Of a DNA stretch of 64,000 nt, positions 57,709 through 64,000 are shown piece by piece. The notes below the pieces were generated by a model that was not told the origin of the DNA, did no database searches, and saw only the letters and a program-made list of their open reading frames with translations. Position 1 is the first letter of the stretch; every line of letters starts with the position of its first letter. A program made the translations under genes and the position numbers. The DNA comes from CAZKWG01 sp964615375 (GTDB taxonomy: Bacteria; Myxococcota_A; UBA796; CAZKWG01): the NCBI GenBank assembly GCA_964615375.1, contig CAZTOW010000011.1:1-64000 (forward strand), read 5' to 3'.

Positions 57709-59163
57709 CTCGGTCGGGCAGGAGCGGCGCTCGGCGTCGTAGGGGGCCGGATCTTCGTCCAGGATCACGTAGCCGCGATCCCAGAGGATCCAGCCGACGT
57801 CCCACACCTCGTTACGGGAGAGGGTGTAGCTCGCCTCCTCGGCCAGCGAGCCGTAGACGTAGATGCGAACCGTCGCCTTGGTCGCGCCGCCGCCGTCATC
57901 CTCGTAGTAGTGGACGCGCACGCGGTAGTCGCCGTTGTCGGCGTCCACGATCTCGGCGCTCTCCGGCCCGTAGCCGTCGTCGTCGATCTGGGTCCACACG
58001 GGGTCGTCGTCGGCGAAGCCCTCGACGCCCCAGTCCGGGGTCTCGTTGCACCAGCTCAGATCGCCGGGCACGTCGTAGAGCTCGGCGGTCCCGTCGGCGA
58101 GGTGCAGATCGAGATCGGAGTCCGTCGCGTCCCAGCTCAGCTCGACGCGGATGTCCTCGGTCGGGATGGCCTCCACGTCGCACTCGGCGGGGGCCGAGGG
58201 CACGCCCAGGCTGTTCGTGACCACCAGGCTCACGGTGTAGTCGCCCGCGAGGTCCAGGTAGAGGCTGTTGCCGGTCTCTCCGTCGGAGTCCAGCGCGGCG
58301 GTGCTGCCCGAGGGCTTCGCCGTGACCGTCCAGGCGTAGGTGAGCGGCTCGTTGCCGTTCGGGTCGTAGGAGCCCGAGCCGTCGAAGCTCACCGTGGACA
58401 TGGGCGTGGTGTCGTCGGGACACACGATGCTGGCGACGGGGTAGGCCCCCTCACCGCCGCCGTTCCCGACCAGGCAGACCTCGAAGCTGGCCTCGTCCGG
58501 GTCGTTGCTCTCGAGGGTGTAGGTCGCGCTGTCGCCGTCGGCGGTGGTCGGCGCGTAGGTCACCAGCGTCGCGTAGAGCCCGCCCGCGGGCACGGTCACG
58601 CCGTCCAGGTCCGGGCTCAGGGAGAAGGCCCCGGACCCGACGATCTGGGTGTTGTCGATGATGAGATCGTCCTCGCCCGAGTTCTTGATCTGGAGGATCT
58701 CGGTGGCCGTCTCTCCGGGCGCCACCGTCCCGAAGTCCAGGCAGTCCTCAGGGTCGCTCGCGATGTCCGGGCGATCGATGTCCACGCCCGTGCCCAGCAG
58801 CGGCACCACCGTGGGGGACGCCTCGTCGTCGTTCCAGGCGATCTCGAGCTCATCGGCGTAGGTCGCGAACTCCGTCGGCGTGAACGTGATCTCGAGCGTG
58901 GTCGAGGTGTCCACGTCGAGCTCGAGCGGGTCGAGCGTGAACGTGAACACGCCCGAGCTGCCGTCCGTGAGCTGCGCGCCGGAGATCTCCAGCACGTCGC
59001 GCCCGTCGTTGGTCAGCGTGAGCGCGGCGGTGGCCGGCTCACCGGCGATGACCTCACCGAAGTCGAGCGTCTCGGGGAGCACGACGAGCTCGGGCTTCAG
59101 GTCGGTGATCCCGGTCTCGTTTCCGGTGCAGCCCGTGAGCAGGGAGAGCAGCAGGAGCTTCAT
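57706..59163 (-). CDS. Surface lipoprotein: ASH-type, PKD-like and YfaP/DUF2135-like domains
   Basis: 485 aa. Lipobox SLLTGC. Two ASH/choice-of-anchor-D-like domains follow (LPETLDFGEVIAGEPATAAL; DCLDFGTVAPGETATEILQI, then GSGAFSLSP), then a PKD-like domain (VSFDGSGSYDPNGNEPLTYA) and a C-terminal DUF2135/YfaP-like domain (VELSWDATDSDLDLHLADGT, VRVHYYEDDGGGATKATVRI). Six or more Cys probably form disulphides. It is a close paralogue of the gene 6 bp upstream (59170-60876). Probably an outer-membrane surface lipoprotein; ligand unknown. Confidence 0.8.
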   Translation of the reverse strand: MKLLLLSLLTGCTGNETGITDLKPELVVLPETLDFGEVIAGEPATAALTLTNDGRDVLEISGAQLTDGSSGVFTFTLDPLELDVDTSTTLEITFTPTEFATYADELEIAWNDDEASPTVVPLLGTGVDIDRPDIASDPEDCLDFGTVAPGETATEILQIKNSGEDDLIIDNTQIVGSGAFSLSPDLDGVTVPAGGLYATLVTYAPTTADGDSATYTLESNDPDEASFEVCLVGNGGGEGAYPVASIVCPDDTTPMSTVSFDGSGSYDPNGNEPLTYAWTVTAKPSGSTAALDSDGETGNSLYLDLAGDYTVSLVVTNSLGVPSAPAECDVEAIPTEDIRVELSWDATDSDLDLHLADGTAELYDVPGDLSWCNETPDWGVEGFADDDPVWTQIDDDGYGPESAEIVDADNGDYRVRVHYYEDDGGGATKATVRIYVYGSLAEEASYTLSRNEVWDVGWILWDRGYVILDEDPAPYDAERRSCPTE

Positions 59164-59169
59164 CGGTCT

Positions 59170-60876
59170 TCAGTCCGTGCAGGACGACTCGTCGGTCGAG
59201 CCGTCGCAGTCGTCGTCTTCATCGTTGTCGCAGACCTCGTCCGCGTCGGGGTTGATCTCCTCGTCCGTGTCGTCGCAGTCCTCGGCGTTGGTGACGCTGG
59301 TGAGCGTGTCCGGGTCGATCTCACAGCTCGTGCGCGGGGTGTTCACGTCCCCGTAGCCGTCGCGATCGTCATCGGCCCAGTAGGAGTAGACCGAGGAGCG
59401 GTCGGTGTCGTCCACGGTCTTGTCGGCGTAGACCCAGCCGCCGTCTGGCCAGTAGATCGTCCCCACCTCCCACAGGTCCTCGCCGTCCATGAGCCCGTAC
59501 TGCTCGTCCACCAGCTCACCCTCGAGGTAGACGCGCACCGTGGCCGTGGTCGTGCCCCCGCCGTTGTTGCTGAAGTAGTGGACCCAGACGGTGTATTCGT
59601 CCTCCGCCGGGTCCTCGATGTTGATGTTCTCGGGGCCCATGCCCCACCGGTCATCGAGGTCCAGCGTGGGATCGTCCGTGTAATCGGAGAGGTCTCCCCA
59701 GAGCGGCAGCTGGTTGCAGTAGCAGACGTCTCCGCCGTCCTCGTAGCCGTTGCCGGGGTCATCCGGGTCGAAGAGCTTGTAGCCCGACTTGACCATGTGA
59801 AGGTCCAGGTCGCTCTCGTTCGTGTTCCAGATGAGCTCGACGTGGATGCGGTCGGTGGGGATGGCCTCGAAGGTGCAGCTCGCGGTCTCGGAGTAGATGC
59901 CGACCGTGTTCTCCACGATCAGCTCCACCGTGTAGAAGCCGGCGAGGTCCACGACCATCTCGGCCTGATCGCCGTCCTGCTCCAGCTCGGCGTCGCTGCC
60001 CTCGGGCTTCTGGACCAGGCTCCAGTAGAAGTCCAGCGGCTCGTTGCCGTTCGGGTCGTAGGAGTCGCCGCCGTCGAAGTTCAGGCGGTCCAGGGTCGCC
60101 ACGTCCGTAGGACAGGGGAAGTCGGCGACGGGATAGGCGAAGTCACCGCCGCCGTTGCCCAGCAGCGTGATCTCCAGCGGGCTCTCGTCGGGGTCGTTGC
60201 TGGTGAGCGTGAGCGTGGCGTGTTCACCCTCCTCGTCGTCCGGCGTGTAGCCCAGCAGCACCGACATCGAGCTCCCGCCCGTGATCGTCTGGCCCGTGAG
60301 CGGGCTCTCCAGCTCGAAGAGGTCGGAGCCCGAGATGGTCGCCTGGTCGATGACCAGATCGCCCTCGCCCTCGTTCGTGATCTGCAGGATCTGGACGTCC
60401 TGGGTGTTGACGTAGACCTCGTCGAACTCCACGACCATCGTGTCGACCGCGATGTCGGGCACGGGGCCGTCCACGCCCTCTCCGAAGAGCCGGACGGTGA
60501 CCTCCTCCTCCTCGGGGGCGTCGCTGAGCACCAGGATGTTGTCGGTGTAGGGCAGGTAGGTGGGCGGGGCGAAGGTGATGTCCACCTCCGCGACGTCCCC
60601 GGCCTCGATCTCCAGCCCGTCCTCGCCCAGGTCGGCGATGGTGAAGGCGCCGCTGCGGCTCCCGTCGAAGCGCACGTCGGAGACCGTGAGCGGCGCCCTG
60701 CCCGTGTTCTGGATCGAGATGGGCAGGACGCTGTCATAGTCTACGACGACATCCCCGAAATCGAGCGTCTGCGGGGAGACGGTGATGTCGGGGTACTGCT
60801 TCTGGACCCCGGTCTCGATGCAGCCGGAGAGCAGCGCGAGGAGGGTAGGGTAGATGAGCCGCATAGCCTCGATCAT
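59170..60876 (-). CDS. Surface lipoprotein paralogue with MopE-like metal-binding tail
   Basis: 568 aa from the ATG at 60876 (an ATG at 60864 is equally possible). Lipobox ALLSGC. Same plan as the downstream paralogue: two ASH-like domains (VSPQTLDFGDVVVDYDSVLP), PKD-like (LNFDGGDSYDPNGNEPLDFY) and DUF2135-like (VELIWNTNESDLDLHMVKSG). It then has an extra ~70 residues rich in Asp/Cys (DDDRDGYGD, CDDTDEEINPDADEVCDNDE, CDGSTDESSC), which is the MopE-type metal-binding repeat found in myxobacterial and methanotroph surface proteins. That tail may bind Ca2+ or Cu. The pair arose by tandem duplication and are cotranscribed. Confidence 0.82.
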   Translation of the reverse strand: MIEAMRLIYPTLLALLSGCIETGVQKQYPDITVSPQTLDFGDVVVDYDSVLPISIQNTGRAPLTVSDVRFDGSRSGAFTIADLGEDGLEIEAGDVAEVDITFAPPTYLPYTDNILVLSDAPEEEEVTVRLFGEGVDGPVPDIAVDTMVVEFDEVYVNTQDVQILQITNEGEGDLVIDQATISGSDLFELESPLTGQTITGGSSMSVLLGYTPDDEEGEHATLTLTSNDPDESPLEITLLGNGGGDFAYPVADFPCPTDVATLDRLNFDGGDSYDPNGNEPLDFYWSLVQKPEGSDAELEQDGDQAEMVVDLAGFYTVELIVENTVGIYSETASCTFEAIPTDRIHVELIWNTNESDLDLHMVKSGYKLFDPDDPGNGYEDGGDVCYCNQLPLWGDLSDYTDDPTLDLDDRWGMGPENINIEDPAEDEYTVWVHYFSNNGGGTTTATVRVYLEGELVDEQYGLMDGEDLWEVGTIYWPDGGWVYADKTVDDTDRSSVYSYWADDDRDGYGDVNTPRTSCEIDPDTLTSVTNAEDCDDTDEEINPDADEVCDNDEDDDCDGSTDESSCTD

Positions 60877-60972
60877 ATTCCCTGCGGCGGGTCGTGGCTA
60901 CAACCAGTTATGCTGCGAAAGTGGGCAGGGTCCGGTCCCCGGCCGGGCTGTTCTCGCCCGTAGGAAGAGGCC

Positions 60973-61986
60973 ATGCGAAAGCTCATCCTGCTCCTCCCGC
61001 TGTCCATGAACACGGCCTGCAAGTCGTGTTTTACGCCGAGCCTGCCGAGCCCGACCCCCATCGACACCCACGAAGACTCCGGCGAGGGTGACTCCAGCGA
61101 GAGCGGAGAGAGCGGGGAGAGCGGGGAGAGCGGCCCGCCGGTGGACACCACCCCCGAGCCCCCCTGCGACCTCCCCGAGATCGAGCCGCACGCCTACACC
61201 GATCCCCAGGAGCTGCCGCTCGACCAGTGGACCTGCGGCTACTTCGACGCGAAGTACGACTACGAGTACTTCGCCACCTCCACCGACCAGGCCGACTGGG
61301 TCCGCTACCAGGTGAAGGCCTCCGCCATCCGCTCCTCGGCCGACATCACCCTGGTCATCGCCGACAACAACGACTCTTCGGGCGCCACCTACGCGCAGGT
61401 GACCGGCGGCGCGACCACCGACGATCCTTTCGTCGTCTTCCCCACCGACGCGGCCACCGACTTCCGCGCGGTCATCGGCGAGGCCAACTACGGCTACGGC
61501 GACGACTACACCTGGGAGATGATGGTCACCATCACCAAGCCTCCCGTGACCTGGACCACCGAGGAGGTGGAGCCCAACGACGCGCCCGCGGAGGCTCAGT
61601 ACATCGCCAACGGTGACGTCTACTGGTCGCACAGCGACTACGCGAGCGATCTGGACAACTTCAAGATCGCCATCCCCGACGACGCGAAGCGGGCGATCAA
61701 GGTCTGGGTCGTGGCCTACAACGAGGGCAGCCCGGCGGACATGCGCATCACGCTGTACAACCCCGAGGAGAAGTACAAGGCGGGGGCCGGCGCGGGCGTC
61801 AACAGCTACGACCGGGATCCCATCCTGGAGTACACCACGGACCTGGCCGGCGACTGGGTCATCGAGCTCCGCGAGGAGGCCGGCAAGGGCAGCCCCTGGT
61901 ACTGGTACACCCTGGCCGTGGAGATCTCCGAGCCCATCTCGGACACCGGCGGCGCGGAGACGGAAGGGACGACCGAGGGCTCCTGA
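60973..61986 (+). CDS. Lipoprotein with Ser/Glu/Gly linker and PPC-like domains
   Basis: 337 aa. N-terminus MRKLILLLPLSMNTACKSC has a lipobox (NTAC). Residues about 30-65 are a linker with tandem SGE repeats encoded by GAGAGCGGG units. Two beta-rich domains follow, the second like pre-peptidase C-terminal (PPC) domains (EEVEPNDAPAEAQYIANGDV, DNFKIAIPDDAKRAIKVWVV, LEYTTDLAGDWVIELREEAG). It ends in a Thr/Gly/Glu tail without a membrane segment. Starts 96 bp from the divergent paralogue lipoprotein. Function unknown. Confidence 0.75.
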   Translation: MRKLILLLPLSMNTACKSCFTPSLPSPTPIDTHEDSGEGDSSESGESGESGESGPPVDTTPEPPCDLPEIEPHAYTDPQELPLDQWTCGYFDAKYDYEYFATSTDQADWVRYQVKASAIRSSADITLVIADNNDSSGATYAQVTGGATTDDPFVVFPTDAATDFRAVIGEANYGYGDDYTWEMMVTITKPPVTWTTEEVEPNDAPAEAQYIANGDVYWSHSDYASDLDNFKIAIPDDAKRAIKVWVVAYNEGSPADMRITLYNPEEKYKAGAGAGVNSYDRDPILEYTTDLAGDWVIELREEAGKGSPWYWYTLAVEISEPISDTGGAETEGTTEGS

Positions 61987-62058
61987 CGGGTTTATGGCGC
62001 GCGGAGCTCACAGGACAAGGCTACACTGAACTCGGGTCAGGACACGCTGGAGGAGACC

Positions 62059-63090
62059 ATGCTTCGTTACGGACTGTTCCTGTTCGGGGCCCTCGCGGCC
62101 TGCAACGACGACAAGGGCGAAGAGACCGGCAACATCGAGGAGACCGGCGACACCGGCGAGTCGGGTGAGACCGGCGAGACGGACGATGAGACCGGGGACA
62201 CGAACGTCGTGACCCCCTGCGAGACGGTCGCCACCGCGACCACGCCGGAGGACGAGGAGTCGGGCTGGTACTACCGGGATCCGCTCTTCGTGACGTTTTC
62301 GGATGACGCCGCCGGGGCCACCTTCGCGCTCACCGATCCGGCGGGGACGGCGGTGAGCCTCAGCGAGGGCTGGAGCGACGGCAACTTCCAGGTCACGCTC
62401 ACCCCCGACGTCCCGCTCGCGGGGAACACGACCTACACCCTGCACATCGAGGTGTGCGAGTACACCGGGGACCTGACGTTCACGACCTCGGCCTACGGCA
62501 GCCCGATGGAGGAGTCGGCCGACGCGCTGGTGGGCAAGACCTACGTGCTCGACCTCAGCAAGTCGGAGATCCTCCAGCCGGAGGGCCTCGGCCTCTTCCT
62601 CGCCTCCTACCTGACCGAGCCCCTGCTCATCGGCGTGAACAACGCTGACGAGAGCCTGATCGGCCTGGTCGGCGCGCAGGGCTACAAGAAGGCGGACGGC
62701 ACCTACAAGCAGGTGGGGGACGACGTCTGGATCTTCCCGGACGCCGACTTCACCACGAACCCCTACTTCTCGGCCTCCACCCCGTCGATCGGCATCGACT
62801 ACCTGGACGCGACCATCACGATCGAGAGCTTCGAGCTCGCGGGCACCTTCGCGCCGGACGGCAGCGCCATCGGCGGCGGGCACGCCCAGGGCTGGGGCGA
62901 CACGCGCGAGATGGGTCCGCTCCTGGAGCTCGGGGACGATCCGGGCGCGGTCTGCGAGTTCATCGACGCGCTCGGCCTCGGCGTGAGCTGCTCGGCCTGC
63001 GCGGACGGCGAGCCCTACTGCCTCTTCCTGGAGGTGGAGTTCGATGAGGCGCCGCTGGCCGAGGGTCTGACCATCGAGATCCCGAGCTGA
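62059..63090 (+). CDS. Lipoprotein with Glu/Thr/Gly linker and Ig-like domain
   Basis: 343 aa. Signal and lipobox MLRYGLFLFGALAAC. The linker is built of ETGDTGES-type repeats (residues about 20-48). Next comes an Ig-like strand set (DPLFVTFSDDAAGATFALTD, LTPDVPLAGNTTYTLHIEVC) typical of Big_5-type domains, and a C-terminal beta-rich domain of unknown type (VGKTYVLDLSKSEILQPEG, ATITIESFELAGTFAPDGSA). Cys in CSACADGEPYC are probably disulphide-bonded. Surface lipoprotein, function unknown. Confidence 0.75.
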   Translation: MLRYGLFLFGALAACNDDKGEETGNIEETGDTGESGETGETDDETGDTNVVTPCETVATATTPEDEESGWYYRDPLFVTFSDDAAGATFALTDPAGTAVSLSEGWSDGNFQVTLTPDVPLAGNTTYTLHIEVCEYTGDLTFTTSAYGSPMEESADALVGKTYVLDLSKSEILQPEGLGLFLASYLTEPLLIGVNNADESLIGLVGAQGYKKADGTYKQVGDDVWIFPDADFTTNPYFSASTPSIGIDYLDATITIESFELAGTFAPDGSAIGGGHAQGWGDTREMGPLLELGDDPGAVCEFIDALGLGVSCSACADGEPYCLFLEVEFDEAPLAEGLTIEIPS

Positions 63091-63159
63091 GCGAGGCGGT
63101 CCGGGCGCCCGGCGACGATTCGCGACATCTCGCCAGCTCCCGCTCCGCTCCGGCTGCGA

Positions 63160-63165
63160 TACAAT
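63160..63165 (+). promoter_or_regulatory. Candidate -10 element of the sterol-desaturase-like gene
   Basis: TACAAT lies 25 bp before the ATG at 63191. No clear -35 is visible. Confidence 0.35.
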
Positions 63166-63190
63166 GCTCCCCCTCTGGTGGAGGGGGAGC

Positions 63191-63997
63191 ATGAACCTCG
63201 CTGGGATTCCGGTCGGCCTCCTGGTCAAGGCCACGGCCATGGGCTTCTTTCAGGTCATGGGCGTCGTGCGCCCGCGGAGCCCGGGGCAGGCTCTGTTCAA
63301 CCACGACTCCTTCGTCAATCTGGTGACGGGCTTCGGCCTCTTCGCGCTGAAGCTGCTCGTGCTGACCCAGGCGCTGGCCTACCTGGAGGTCGGGCTCATC
63401 GACGTCTCCTGGCTGCCCAACGGGTTCGCGCAGTTCATCTTCGCCTTCCTGGTGATGGACTTCACGCGCTACTGGGTCCACTACGCCGACCACCGGGTGG
63501 GCTTCCTCTGGCAGTTCCACCGCGTCCACCACTCGGCGGAGACCCTGGACGCCACCACCGGGCTGCGCATGCACGTCGTGGACTTCCTGCAGCTGGCCTG
63601 CATCCCGGTCACGACCTTCGGGCTGCTCTTCAACACCTCCCAGCTCGAGAGCTGGGTGATCCCCGCCGCGCTGGCCACCGCCGACGTCTTCGACGCCTTC
63701 CAGCACTCCAACACGCGCTGGCTGGCCGCGAACCCGCTCAGCCGCGCCTGGGGGACGGTGCTGAACAACCCGCTCTTCCACTCCTGGCACCACACCCGCG
63801 ACGGCTCGCTCTGCGACGGGAACTACGGGAACGTGCTGGTGATCTGGGACAAGCTCTTCGGGACCGAGGTCACCCGCCCCGAGCCCCCGCCCCTGCTGGG
63901 GCTGGAGGCCAGCCAGGCCCTCGACGACCGCTCCATCCTCGGCCTGCAGCTGCTCCGCCGGCGCCCCGCGAGCGCCGACGCCGCGGCGAAGGCTTGA
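63191..63997 (+). CDS. Sterol desaturase / fatty-acid hydroxylase superfamily membrane enzyme
   Basis: 268 aa from the ATG at 63191, behind GGAGGGGGAG; a GTG/ATG start at 63164 would precede that site. The His-box diiron signature is complete: HYADH (VHYADHRVGFLWQF), HRVHH (FHRVHHSAETLD) and HSWHH near the C-terminus, plus QHSN. Several membrane segments (FGLFALKLLVLTQALAYLEV, FIFAFLVMDFTRYW). Members hydroxylate or desaturate sterols, fatty acids, carotenoids or alkylglycerols at the inner membrane. The substrate cannot be assigned. Confidence 0.9.
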   Translation: MNLAGIPVGLLVKATAMGFFQVMGVVRPRSPGQALFNHDSFVNLVTGFGLFALKLLVLTQALAYLEVGLIDVSWLPNGFAQFIFAFLVMDFTRYWVHYADHRVGFLWQFHRVHHSAETLDATTGLRMHVVDFLQLACIPVTTFGLLFNTSQLESWVIPAALATADVFDAFQHSNTRWLAANPLSRAWGTVLNNPLFHSWHHTRDGSLCDGNYGNVLVIWDKLFGTEVTRPEPPPLLGLEASQALDDRSILGLQLLRRRPASADAAAKA

Positions 63998-64000
63998 GAT

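Noticed and set aside
57910..60963. 1017-codon open frame antisense to the two lipoproteins
   Set aside because: Val/Gly/Arg-rich shadow. The opposite strand has lipoboxes and conserved domains in both genes.

Overview
The window is chromosomal DNA from a high-GC (about 70 % by eye) Gram-negative bacterium that looks like a member of the Myxococcota or a nearby deltaproteobacterial lineage. Clues are Ser/Thr kinases fused to ATPase/TPR modules, TIGR02147-type regulators, secreted proteins with Asp/Thr/Gly/Ser/Glu-rich linkers, two MYXO-CTERM-like C-terminal tails, choice-of-anchor-type lipoproteins and a MopE-like metal-binding tail. I see no rRNA, CRISPR array, IS element or phage genes. Gene density is very high and several convergent pairs share stop-codon bases.

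Layout: 1-2.9 kb, two secreted proteins (the first cut by the window edge). 2.9-7 kb, a large kinase-cyclase-ATPase-TPR protein. 7-9.4 kb, lon. 9.5-11.8 kb, a duplicated-HTH TIGR02147-like regulator and a secreted protein. 11.8-13.9 kb, an SDR/DoxX pair divergent from a LysR regulator. 13.9-15.1 kb, a VTT-like membrane protein and a small charged protein. 15.1-21.1 kb (minus strand), pyrR-pyrB-pyrC'-greA followed by a RecG-like gene whose helicase motifs are destroyed. 21.2-24.8 kb, a small membrane protein, lepA and ugd. 25-28 kb, rpsT, holA, lptE, a beta-barrel-like protein and rpsU. 28-33 kb, a lipoprotein, tRNA-Leu(UAA), an Hsp70 paralogue convergent with a J-domain/YqjD/YqjE-like operon. 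33-38.8 kb, clpX, yqgE, a tail-anchored kinase, an M23 peptidase and a lipoprotein. 38.8-42 kb (minus), ykgJ-like, yggS, maf, an outer-membrane protein and a histidine phosphatase. 42-45 kb, a MYXO-CTERM-like phosphoesterase, then a lower-GC patch with a 126-bp near-palindromic element and two orphan genes. 45.1-50.9 kb, the large NAD-glutamate dehydrogenase and a PPP-type phosphatase lipoprotein. 50.9-55.3 kb, a pmbA/tldE homologue and an uncharacterised ATPase + TPR gene pair. 55.3-57.7 kb, feoA-feoB behind an AT-rich palindrome. 57.7-64 kb, four surface lipoproteins and a sterol-desaturase-like enzyme.

How the genes fit together: protein quality control is heavily represented (Lon, ClpX, Hsp70 paralogue, J-protein, PmbA/TldE). 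The pyr operon appears to build an aspartate transcarbamoylase that relies on a catalytically dead dihydroorotase as structural partner, and the same strand continues into greA and a dead RecG paralogue. The least explained parts are the pseudo-RecG, the ATPase-TPR pair at 52.3-55.3 kb, the palindromic element at 43.6 kb, and two genes (yqgE and the VTT protein) whose conserved N-termini lie upstream of any AUG/GUG/UUG and appear to need a CUG start. All family names come from reading motifs; no database search was run.
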